Assembly: GCA_019694395.1 (NCBI GenBank)
Contig: JAIBCC010000009.1
Coordinates: forward strand, 115,492 to 179,491
Direction of reading: 5' to 3'
Origin: Pyrinomonadaceae bacterium
Lineage (GTDB): Bacteria > Acidobacteriota > Blastocatellia > Pyrinomonadales > Pyrinomonadaceae
Length of the DNA: 64,000 nt
How positions within the stretch are numbered: position 1 is the stretch's first letter; the number at the start of each line of letters is the position of its first letter. Shown piece by piece: positions 53,187 to 61,038 of this stretch. A model generated the notes under the pieces. The model saw only the letters and a program-made list of their open reading frames with translations. It did not search any database and was not told where the DNA came from. The position numbers and the translations under genes are program-made.

Positions 53187-54253
53187 GGAATATCCGCCAA
53201 CTTAAACCGAACATAGCGAATCTTTTTACGATTCCAAGTGTAAGTGATATGCAAATCCCCGTCTTTGCCCTGAATCACCGCCGGGTATGAATACTCGCCC
53301 GATTCATTTTCGAGCGTGTAGAATATTTTGAAGTTCTCACCATCTTTGCTAACTGCGATATTTAAAGGAGTTCTGCCGCTGGTTGTGTGATTGTAAACCA
53401 AGATTATTCGTCCGTCTTTTAATCGAAGAGCATCAATTCCAGCATTCGGATTCGGCAAATCAATTGGTCTTCCTTGCGTCCACGTTTTGCCATTATCATT
53501 TGAATCAGCAACGCAAATTTTGCCCATTTTAGCGGTTGAACGGGCGTAGAGTCGCAAGTGTTTTCCGCCGAGTGAAACGATGGTTGGCTGAATGATTCCT
53601 TCGGTAAACGCCCAATCGTTTGAGCCGGGAACATCTTTTGGAGTCGTATTTTTCGGATACAAATCAGCGGAAATTGTGATTGGTCCGAATTTTGTCCAAG
53701 TTTTTCCGTTATTTTCGCTTCGTTCGATCCAAACCGCCCAACTTCGATAGCTTTCGACCGAAGTTCCGCTGACGATTGTTCCGTCTTTCAAAATCAAAGG
53801 CTTAGAGCGAATTGGTCCGTAAAGTCCGGCGGGCAGATGTTCGGGCGTTGACCAGGTTTTGCCTTCGTCGTCGCTTGAAAGTCTGCCGCCCGTCCACGAC
53901 ATCGGATGAACACCGAATTTGTAATAAAGCCAGAGTTTTTTATCGTTGGTATGAAAAAGGACGGGATTCCAGCTCGGCGTTCCGCTTTCCCGCACCATTT
54001 CAAAAGGAGTAGACCATTTTCCGTTTTCGCGTCTTGCTCCCCAAATAGCGACATCAACATTTCCCTCGTTTGTTCCGCCGAACCACGCCGCCATTAAATC
54101 GCCGTTTGATAATTCCACAATCGTCGAAGCGTGGGCAGACGGAAACGGAGCAGTTTCGTAAATAAATTCACGAAGCGGACTTTGAGAAAAGTTTGGAATT
54201 AAAAAAGTAAGCGAAAAAAAGATGGATAAAATCAGTTTTGTGATAATTCTCAT
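53183..54253 (-). CDS. Secreted sialidase/BNR-family protein
   Basis: 356-residue exported protein, signal peptide ending near LIPNFSQ. It has the six-bladed sialidase pattern (BNR_2, exo-alpha-sialidase-like): FPSAHASTIVELSNGDLMAA at the start, then Asp-boxes SSDDEGKTWSTP, SENNGKTWTKFG and DSNDNGKTWTQG, and RLYARSTAKMGKIC. A substrate cannot be proven; homologues include sialidases and rhamnogalacturonan-related enzymes. Together with the neighbouring DUF3472 protein it suggests extracellular glycan processing. The next gene upstream starts 45 bases away in the same direction. Confidence 0.85.
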   Translation of the reverse strand: MRIITKLILSIFFSLTFLIPNFSQSPLREFIYETAPFPSAHASTIVELSNGDLMAAWFGGTNEGNVDVAIWGARRENGKWSTPFEMVRESGTPSWNPVLFHTNDKKLWLYYKFGVHPMSWTGGRLSSDDEGKTWSTPEHLPAGLYGPIRSKPLILKDGTIVSGTSVESYRSWAVWIERSENNGKTWTKFGPITISADLYPKNTTPKDVPGSNDWAFTEGIIQPTIVSLGGKHLRLYARSTAKMGKICVADSNDNGKTWTQGRPIDLPNPNAGIDALRLKDGRIILVYNHTTSGRTPLNIAVSKDGENFKIFYTLENESGEYSYPAVIQGKDGDLHITYTWNRKKIRYVRFKLADIP

Positions 54254-54297
54254 TTTTTAAGTTTATTCAGACTAAAAAATTGTTCCACTTTCGATTT

Positions 54298-55443
54298 TTA
54301 TTCGCATTTCATAAATGTTCCGCTGCCGCCGATTCCTGCCGCGACGAGTCCTTTGCCCGCCTGTCCGACGACGAATTCCTGCATCTGGCAAAACGGGCGA
54401 TTCGGAACTTTGAGCAGCACCGAGCCGCGTTTGTAGGAATTGTAGCTGACCTTGTAATAATTAAAATATTCGTCGCTGTCCACCAACGTGTGACTCTCGC
54501 GTTTAACCCACGTTTTATAGTCGAGACCGATCTTCAAAACCTGCGAGCCGGGATAAAGCGAGGCAAATTTTGCTTTGACGAAACTTTCGACGGCGGCATC
54601 GTTCCAAGGCGGCTGCTTGAAAGAACGGTTCGGAGCATCACGGATTACGAGGGCTTTAAGTTCATCGGCACGTTTTTCTGCCGCAGCGGTCGCGTCCGCC
54701 GGAACGCCGATTCCGTATTCGGCATATTTGGGTTTGAGCCACGCAATTTTCTCGGATCGCCATTTGTCGCGTTCCCAAATAAGCTGTTGCGTTTCCATCC
54801 GAACAGGATTGTCAGGCTCATTAAAACCGAAATTCAAATTTTCTTCCGTATAGCCGAGATTGATGACTTGTCGGACGATTCCCGCACGGGCAATCGGCTC
54901 AATTTCTTTGCGTTTCGCAGCGATCTCGCACCAGACCGCATAGCGATAATCCACCGAACCGGGACGTGCATAAGCCGGATCGGTAAAATTCGTCACCCCG
55001 CGATATTGTGTTTTGCAGAGCGTATCGAGTTCGGCGAGGTCGCTCATCGTTTTTTGCCATTCAGCGGGTCTCAACGGACCGCCGGGCGTGCTTTTGTATT
55101 GCGGATCATACCAAACGGAAAACTGCTCGACCGAATGGCGGTATTTCGCTGCGGCGTTATTGGCAAATGATTGGCGAAGTGCCACAACATTCGGGTCTTC
55201 GGGTTTGGGTTTTCGCTGAATCAGAGGCGAATTTTCCGGCAAAGTGACGACCTGATTATCCATATTGCCGAATCGGACACGGACGTTGCCACCACTAACA
55301 TTTTCGACCGTTGCATTGACCCATTCCTGTCCGAAACACAGACAGCGATAACGCACTTCTTCACCGACAGTTATCCGATCTTGTCCGATAGCGACAATCG
55401 AAAGCAGGAGTGCGACTAATAAAATCGTTAAAATTCTTCTCAT
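54298..55443 (-). CDS. Secreted protein of unknown function
   Basis: 381-residue exported protein, signal peptide MRRILTILLVALLLSIVAIG. The first mature 60 residues form a small SH3/Tudor-like beta domain (GEEVRYRCLCFGQEWVNATV, NVRVRFGNMDNQVVTLPE). The rest is mainly helical with many Trp, Arg and Glu residues, closing with a beta segment (YKRGSVLLKVPNRPFCQMQE) and a Gly-rich end. Six cysteines in the mature part could form disulfides. I do not recognise the long domain. It is followed by the sialidase-like gene. Confidence 0.75.
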   Translation of the reverse strand: MRRILTILLVALLLSIVAIGQDRITVGEEVRYRCLCFGQEWVNATVENVSGGNVRVRFGNMDNQVVTLPENSPLIQRKPKPEDPNVVALRQSFANNAAAKYRHSVEQFSVWYDPQYKSTPGGPLRPAEWQKTMSDLAELDTLCKTQYRGVTNFTDPAYARPGSVDYRYAVWCEIAAKRKEIEPIARAGIVRQVINLGYTEENLNFGFNEPDNPVRMETQQLIWERDKWRSEKIAWLKPKYAEYGIGVPADATAAAEKRADELKALVIRDAPNRSFKQPPWNDAAVESFVKAKFASLYPGSQVLKIGLDYKTWVKRESHTLVDSDEYFNYYKVSYNSYKRGSVLLKVPNRPFCQMQEFVVGQAGKGLVAAGIGGSGTFMKCE

Positions 55444-55602
55444 ATCATTCTCTCCATTTTGCCCGAAATTTTAGCATAAAATTGTCTTTGGGAGTTTAGA
55501 AAGTTAAGATATTCATTACTGCATTTTCTCCTTTGGCGGCATCAGCAATAACAACTTTATAAACTCGACTTTTTACCGATTGATGAATGTCCTGTCTTCT
55601 TT

Positions 55603-58449
55603 TTACTTCAATCCATCCGCCAAATAGAGATCCATAATATAGCGGCGGACGTGGTAAATATAGCTTTTTCCATCAGGTGTGATGATGATGTAGGGTCTGA
55701 AAAATATTCCGGCTTTATCAGCGATGGTTATCTCCTTAAACGGTTCTCTATGCCCTGTTGTTACATCCAATTTGGATATTTTCAGTTTTGAATCTTCATA
55801 AACAAAAACGTAAAGTGCACGATTATCGGTTGTCCATTGCGAAATACGGTCAAGTTCTCCGAATCCGCTGAGCGGACGCGGCGGAGTATTTCCGTCCACC
55901 GAGCAGACAGATTTTTTCTCGTTATCATCGCAGATAAATATTTTTCCGTCGGGCGAAACCATCGAAGCCGTTACGCCTTCGGACGAAATCGGACGCTGGA
56001 CTCCTGTTTCGATATTTTTGATGAATGTCCGTTTGGGTTTTCCCGCTTCGTTTCCGTTGAAAATTATCTGCTTGTTGTCGGGTAGTCCGAATATCAAGTC
56101 ATAATTTCGCTCGATTCCTTGAAAATCTAGTTTTTTCGCTTCACCCGCACCTGTCGGCAAGACTAAAACCTGACTAGAACTAAGCAATTCGGAAATTACC
56201 CATTTACCGTCGGGAGACAAGATGTGTCCTTGCCCTTCGCCGAGGCGAACCGGGGAAGAGCCGTCGGTTTTGCCTAAATAAACTGAATAATCTTTTCCTG
56301 CGCTTTGTCCGTAATTAGTGAAAATAAATGCTTTGCCGTCAGCTGAAAGATTGTCCACGCCGCCCGAATCAAATCCGGGCAAAATCTTCTCGTTGGTGTC
56401 GCCCGCCGTCAAACCGACAAAATCGGTCGAATTTTTGACTCTGGTCATTAAAGCTCGTCCGTCGCGGGAAATATCGTGAATCCACAAATCAGACGGGGCG
56501 CGATAAATTTCCCGCATTTTTCCTGTGGGCGTGATCCCGTAAAGTGCATAATTTTCGCTGTTTTTACTTGCCGTGAACCAAATTTCGCTCCCGTCTGCCG
56601 ACCACGCTACTCCTTCTTCACCAGCGAGGTCATCGGTCAGGACGGTCTTATTCCCTGTCAAATCAACCATTTCTAAAGTGCCGCGATTATCATAAAGAAC
56701 TGTGTGATTCATAAACGCAATGCGATCACCTTTCGGCGAAATTCGCGGATAAGTAATGTATCCCTCAGTTTCATAAAGCACCTTACCGATTGGATATTCA
56801 AGGCGGTTTTTCCCGTCAACATTACGGACAATTGCTAATTCTTTGCCGTCGGGCGACCAGTCGGCTTCCTGCACGTCTTCCAAAATCTCTCGCGGAGTGC
56901 CCCCGATAATCGGAACTCTTGCCAATGTGCCTTTGTAGGAAAGCTGTCCGAGATATTTTCGTTTGGTCAGGATTGCCAGTTCGCCCGTTGACGAAACTGA
57001 TAAAACATCTGCGTCTTTGAATCCGAGCGATTGCGATTCGGTTAACCCGCCGCGAGCCGAAAATATTTCGCCCGGGTTGCCGTTCCATTGAGCACTGTAA
57101 ACTATTGTCTGCCCGTCGGGAGAAAATCGGGCGTGATTGACGAGTCCACGCCGAAACGAGATTTGTTCAAATTTTAGCGGAGCCGCTTGCCGAAAATAGC
57201 CGAAAGCGAAAATACCCGCCAATACGCCTAAGGTCAGCAGAGTCAATCCGCCCAAAATCCATCTCAAATTTGAACGCTTCGATTTAGCATTTTCTTCGGT
57301 AATTGTTGAATCGGTTTTTGTCAGATTTTTGCCCGAAGCCGTTGACGGTGCGGAAAGCGATTCCAACGCAAAACCCAGATCAGACGTTGACTGGAATCGG
57401 CGTTCCGGCTTTTTCTCTAAACATCGGCGGACAATTCTTTCGAGTGCCGGATTGATATTCGGATTGGTTTCGGTCAAGTCTTCGGGTTCTTCCTTGAGAA
57501 TGGCAGTCATCGTTTCCGCCAATGTCTCACGCTCAAACGCCCGTTTCCCGCGAATCATTTCGTAGAGTATCAAACCAAATGAAAAGATGTCTGAGCGATA
57601 ATCCAAGACATCTCCGCGAACCTGTTCGGGCGACATATAGCCGACTGTTCCCATTATCATGCCCGGAGCGGTCTGACTCTGGATGTTGGATTTTGAATTC
57701 AGAGTATCGGGCTGGAGCAAAGTTGATTCATTTTCGCCTGTTTTCCGTGAGCCAAAATCCGCATTCTCCGTCAGTTTTGCAATGCCGAAATCAAGAATCT
57801 TGAGGCGGTCATCATTGGTAATGAAAATATTTTCGGGTTTGAGATCACGATGAACAATCCCTTTTTCGTGGGCGGCAGTCAGCCCGCTGACGAATTGCTG
57901 AGCGTAATCAATTACTTTGCGAATCGGCAACGCGCCTTCGTTGAGTTGCTGACGCAACTCTCCGCCCTCAAGCAATTCCGCGACAATAAACGGTGAACCT
58001 TCGTATTCGCCAATGTCGTAAACCGTCAGGATATTCGGATGATTAAGTGCGCTCGTTGCCTTTGCTTCTAACTCAAAACGCCGCACCCGGTTTTTGTCCA
58101 ACGCAAAATCAGTGGGCAGAATTTTGATGGCAACCTGCCGATTGAGCCGTGTGTCTTCGGCAAAAAAAACTTCGCCCATTCCACCCGCACCGATTTTTTT
58201 GCCGATTTTGTAATGTCCTATTTTTTGCCCGGCGGATAAATTACCGGCGATGATTTTTTCGGCAAATTTTTCAACAGCAGGCTGTTCGAGATACTCGCTG
58301 TCAAAAGACGACAGCAATTTTTCAACTTCTTGGCGAATATTCGGATTATCGGAGCATTTTTCGTTCAAAAATTCGGCACGTTTATCGGGTTCGATTTCGA
58401 GCGCGGATTGAAAGATCTTTTTGACTTGTTGATATTCTTTGCGGTCCAT
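55603..58449 (-). CDS. Transmembrane Ser/Thr kinase with TolB-like beta-propeller
   Basis: 948-residue receptor kinase. The helical module is at 1-50. The kinase domain spans about 80-370: GAGGMG 87-92, Lys109, HRDLKPEN with Asp202, DFG 220-222, then an activation-loop insert of about 35 residues (ENADFGSRKTGENE... LNSKSNIQSQT) before GMIMGTVGYMSPEQ. A membrane helix lies at about 395-418 (GGLTLLTLGVLAGIFAFGYF). A propeller follows with RFSPDGQTIVYSAQ, ISPKGDRIAFMNH and others. It starts 50 bases after the ECF sigma stop. With the divergent PqqD-domain genes it makes the third sigma/kinase/target locus of the window. Confidence 0.93.
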   Translation of the reverse strand: MDRKEYQQVKKIFQSALEIEPDKRAEFLNEKCSDNPNIRQEVEKLLSSFDSEYLEQPAVEKFAEKIIAGNLSAGQKIGHYKIGKKIGAGGMGEVFFAEDTRLNRQVAIKILPTDFALDKNRVRRFELEAKATSALNHPNILTVYDIGEYEGSPFIVAELLEGGELRQQLNEGALPIRKVIDYAQQFVSGLTAAHEKGIVHRDLKPENIFITNDDRLKILDFGIAKLTENADFGSRKTGENESTLLQPDTLNSKSNIQSQTAPGMIMGTVGYMSPEQVRGDVLDYRSDIFSFGLILYEMIRGKRAFERETLAETMTAILKEEPEDLTETNPNINPALERIVRRCLEKKPERRFQSTSDLGFALESLSAPSTASGKNLTKTDSTITEENAKSKRSNLRWILGGLTLLTLGVLAGIFAFGYFRQAAPLKFEQISFRRGLVNHARFSPDGQTIVYSAQWNGNPGEIFSARGGLTESQSLGFKDADVLSVSSTGELAILTKRKYLGQLSYKGTLARVPIIGGTPREILEDVQEADWSPDGKELAIVRNVDGKNRLEYPIGKVLYETEGYITYPRISPKGDRIAFMNHTVLYDNRGTLEMVDLTGNKTVLTDDLAGEEGVAWSADGSEIWFTASKNSENYALYGITPTGKMREIYRAPSDLWIHDISRDGRALMTRVKNSTDFVGLTAGDTNEKILPGFDSGGVDNLSADGKAFIFTNYGQSAGKDYSVYLGKTDGSSPVRLGEGQGHILSPDGKWVISELLSSSQVLVLPTGAGEAKKLDFQGIERNYDLIFGLPDNKQIIFNGNEAGKPKRTFIKNIETGVQRPISSEGVTASMVSPDGKIFICDDNEKKSVCSVDGNTPPRPLSGFGELDRISQWTTDNRALYVFVYEDSKLKISKLDVTTGHREPFKEITIADKAGIFFRPYIIITPDGKSYIYHVRRYIMDLYLADGLK

Positions 58450-58499
58450 TTAAAACGTCTGGTTTCACTTCTAAAAAAATGATTCTTTTTTACATCACA

Positions 58500-59075
58500 T
58501 TATTTGTCGCCGAGTTCTGAGCGCAGCCACGCTTTTGCCATATTCCAATCGCGTTTGACGGTGGCGGGCGAAATTTGCAAAACTTCCGCCGTTTCTTCGA
58601 TGTTCAAGCCGCTAAAGTATCTCAGTTCAACGATTTGTGCCTGACGCTCATCAAGCATCTCAAGTTCGTTTAAGGCTTTGTCGAGTGACAGTAAATCAAT
58701 ATCGCGGTCTGTGGTGGCAACGGTTAAGGCTTCTTCGAGCGGCAGATGTTCGCCCGAACCGCCGCGTTTTAGGCGATTTTGACTGACGGCGTAATTAACC
58801 AAAATCCGCCGCATCATATTTGCCGCCATTCCGAAAAAATGGGCACGGTTTTGCCAATCAATCGAATGATATTCGATGAGCCGCAGGTAAGCCTCATGAA
58901 CTAAGGCAGTGGTTTGCAGAGTATGATTGGAGCGTTCGCGGTTGAGATAACGATGCGCCTGACGGTGAAGCTCCTGATAAACGAACGGCACCAATTTGTT
59001 CATCGCCTCGCGGTTGCCGCCGCTGCAAGCCTTTAACATCTCGGTTATTTCTCCCCGTCGGGGGGCTTCATCCAT
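58500..59075 (-). CDS. ECF sigma factor, Sigma70_ECF (TIGR02999-like) family
   Basis: 191-residue sigma factor. Region 2 has ELHRQAHRYL, HTLQTTALVHEAYLRL and FGMAANMMRRILVNYA. Region 4 has QIVELRYFSGLNIEETAEVL and ATVKRDWNMAKAWLRSE. The ATG at 59075 is used; a TTG lies one codon earlier. There is no anti-sigma gene, and the kinase downstream is the obvious regulator. The divergent gene at 59259 has a candidate promoter with the motif shared by the other two loci. The last residues also match the relic at 43411. Confidence 0.92.
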   Translation of the reverse strand: MDEAPRRGEITEMLKACSGGNREAMNKLVPFVYQELHRQAHRYLNRERSNHTLQTTALVHEAYLRLIEYHSIDWQNRAHFFGMAANMMRRILVNYAVSQNRLKRGGSGEHLPLEEALTVATTDRDIDLLSLDKALNELEMLDERQAQIVELRYFSGLNIEETAEVLQISPATVKRDWNMAKAWLRSELGDK

Positions 59076-59198
59076 CAAAGAAATCTCGATTTATTTAAAT
59101 TATTTTTTCTGTGCAATGATAGTCTGATTCTAAATTCAAGTCAATAAACCTCTATACCCTTTATAACACAAGGATTTCCCGCTATTTAAAAATAATTT

Positions 59199-59226
59199 GA
59201 GCCAATTTTTCGGTGGACGTTGCTTT
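59199..59226 (+). promoter_or_regulatory. Candidate ECF promoter P4 (TGAGCC-N16-TTGCTT)
   Basis: TGAGCC at 59199-59204 and TTGCTT at 59221-59226 are again 16 bases apart, about 33 bases before the ATG of the first PqqD-domain gene. The -35-like block continues AATTTTT, similar to AAAAATT at P3 and GATTTG at P1/P2. No copy was found before the second PqqD-domain gene, which may be read from this promoter. Confidence 0.6.
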
Positions 59227-59258
59227 AATTAAGTAAAGGCAAAAAAGGAGATATTTTG

Positions 59259-59996
59259 ATGAAAAGTATGCCCCCGATGGCGAGGACTGAAAAATTAGTT
59301 GTTCAAGATTCTGTGAACGAAGTGTTGGTTTATGATCTGGAAACCAACACGGCGCACTGTCTGAATGAAACCGCCGCATTTGTTTGGTCAAATTGTGATG
59401 GTAAAAAGTCTGTAACTGAAATAGAAATTCTGGTCACGAAAAAGTTTGGATCAGACGCAGGTCAGGATTTTGTCTGGCTTGCCCTTGATTCTTTGAAAAA
59501 ATCCAACCTCTTAAAAAATTCAGACACCATTGAAACTAATTTTGACGGGTTATCCCGCCGACAGGTCATTAAGCAAATCGGATTTGCTTCGATGATTGCG
59601 TTGCCACTTGTTTCGTCTATTGTTGCACCTTCAGCAGTGGCGGCACTAAGCGATGATCTTGCCGTTTGCGGAGGGGCATGTATCGGAATGCAATGCCCCT
59701 CCACATGTTCGACTTGCACTAATGTAGGAACTTGTTCTAACACGGGAAATAATTGCACCAGTTCAATTGATTGCCTTGCAACCGGAACTTGCATTGGAGT
59801 CACCGGGATGTGTTCCCCGAACATTTTTACAGGTGCCCCGGGTCCTTCATGCACATCCCCGCTTAACTGCCCAATTGGAACTTGCAATGGAGGAGGAGTT
59901 TCTTGTTCCGTTCCCGGCGGAACCTGTTCATTTGCCGGCTTACCTTGTTCTAGTAGTGGGACTTGTAGTTCTGCCGGCTCTTTCACCTGTGTTTGA
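59259..59996 (+). CDS. PqqD-domain protein with internal Tat-like signal and Cys-rich tail, copy 1
   Basis: 245-residue protein in three parts. Residues of about 8-90 match a PqqD-like fold (YDLETNTAHCLNETAAFVW and SLKKSNLL), the small winged-helix domain that binds leader peptides in RiPP pathways. Then comes SRRQVIKQIG (Arg100, Arg101), a hydrophobic stretch of about 22 residues and PSAVAA, which together look like a Tat signal with an Ala-x-Ala site. Last is a tail of about 108 residues with 18 cysteines, in loose repeats of the type CTSSIDCLATGTC, ending TCV. AAGGAG precedes the ATG. It is divergent from the sigma/kinase pair and behind promoter P4. The function is unknown; no radical SAM enzyme is in the window. 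Confidence 0.85.
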   Translation: MKSMPPMARTEKLVVQDSVNEVLVYDLETNTAHCLNETAAFVWSNCDGKKSVTEIEILVTKKFGSDAGQDFVWLALDSLKKSNLLKNSDTIETNFDGLSRRQVIKQIGFASMIALPLVSSIVAPSAVAALSDDLAVCGGACIGMQCPSTCSTCTNVGTCSNTGNNCTSSIDCLATGTCIGVTGMCSPNIFTGAPGPSCTSPLNCPIGTCNGGGVSCSVPGGTCSFAGLPCSSSGTCSSAGSFTCV

Positions 59997-60081
59997 TGCA
60001 TTACTGATGGGAAAAACCATAGAAGTGGCTGAGAAATAAATGGACTTATAAATCATTGACCTAAGCCGTATAACTAAAATT

Positions 60082-60120
60082 CCCTAGGTTCAGTTACTGT
60101 CTGGTTAATCTGGTCTAGGG
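60082..60120 (+). terminator. Weak hairpin terminator between the PqqD-domain genes
   Basis: CCCTAGGTT at 60082-60090 can pair with GGTCTAGGG at 60112-60120 (six Watson-Crick and three G-U pairs), followed by CTTTTTC. The loop contains CAGTTACTG, itself a small hairpin. It could partly end transcription after the first gene; alternatively it is a processing stem. Confidence 0.4.
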
Positions 60121-60189
60121 CTTTTTCAAGATGTTGCACCTTATTTTGCTGAAACGAAGTTCTAAAAATAATAAATTTCGGAGAAAAAA

Positions 60190-60834
60190 ATGAATAGTCA
60201 AAACCCGATAGCGAGGACTGAAAAATTAGTTGTTCAAGATTCTGTGAACGAAGTATTGGTTTATGATCTGGAAACCAACATAGCGCATTGTTTGAATGAA
60301 ACCGCCGCATTTGTTTGGCAAAATTGTGATGGAAAGTATTCAACTAAAGAGATAGCTGAAAAATTATCAGGAGAAAATAAACAACCCATAAATGAAGAGA
60401 TAGTCTGGTTGGCGGTAGATGAATTAAAGAAAAAAAATCTGATGGCAAATCCGAATAAGTTCAAGTCTCCGCTTGCAGGTATGGATCGTCGCCAGCTTAT
60501 CAAAAAGATTGGGCTTAGTTCGATGATAGCTCTGCCGCTGATCTCAAGTTTGGTTGCGCCAAATGCCGCCAATGCTCAAAGCGGGGCTTTGGCTGCTAAC
60601 TGTGCATCTTGTAATCAAAATAGCGATTGTGTTTCAAATAATTGCCAGGTGAATCCGTATGCAGGCGGAATGCTTTGCGCCGTAACCACTTCAATGGGAG
60701 GAACAGCTCCATCAGGATATTCTGCACCGTTTCCTTTTAGTTCGGCAATTTGTCTTTCAAGCGGACCGAGTATTTGTTGTAGCGGAACTGCTGTTTATAA
60801 TGCCGGACCTCCGGCAACTTGTGGTTGTGTATAA
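60190..60834 (+). CDS. PqqD-domain protein with internal Tat-like signal and Cys-rich tail, copy 2
   Basis: 214-residue paralogue of the preceding protein with the same order. The PqqD-like domain is at about 8-90. The twin arginine is again at residues 100-101 in DRRQLIKKIG, followed by SMIALPLISSLVAP and ANA. The tail is of about 80 residues with ten cysteines (CASCNQNSDCVSNNC, then a Ser/Gly/Pro-rich stretch, ending CGCV). Its residues 8-42 are almost identical to copy 1 but the tails are largely unrelated apart from the first CxxC...DCxxxxC motif. GGAG lies before the ATG. It may be co-transcribed from P4, 193 bases after copy 1. Confidence 0.85.
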   Translation: MNSQNPIARTEKLVVQDSVNEVLVYDLETNIAHCLNETAAFVWQNCDGKYSTKEIAEKLSGENKQPINEEIVWLAVDELKKKNLMANPNKFKSPLAGMDRRQLIKKIGLSSMIALPLISSLVAPNAANAQSGALAANCASCNQNSDCVSNNCQVNPYAGGMLCAVTTSMGGTAPSGYSAPFPFSSAICLSSGPSICCSGTAVYNAGPPATCGCV

Positions 60835-60950
60835 GTTGGTTTGAGCAGAAATGATTATTTGACCACAGATCACGTTAATTGTTTCAAGAGATTGGGGAAA
60901 TCAATAGTGTTCAGTCCCAAAGTGTGAAAGTCGTTTATCAAAATTAAAAA

Positions 60951-60977
60951 AGGCTCTGTTCAAATTGAACAAAGCCT
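60951..60977. terminator. Hairpin terminator
   Basis: AGGCTCTGTTC at 60951-60961 pairs with GAACAAAGCCT at 60967-60977 (one G-U pair) around a 5-base loop. CTTCTTT follows on the plus strand, and an A-rich stretch before it gives T on the minus strand. It ends the PqqD-domain transcript and probably also the convergent hydrolase. Confidence 0.75.
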
Positions 60978-61038
60978 CTTCTTTATTGGAAAAATCCGTA
61001 ATCCCAAATACAAATCGAACTTACTTTAGCGAGAGAGT

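Noticed and set aside
59462..60001. Minus-strand frame of 179 codons opposite the Cys-rich tail of PqqD copy 1
   Set aside because: It mirrors the Cys/Gly/Thr codons of the real gene, is Val/Pro/Gln-rich and has no initiation signal.
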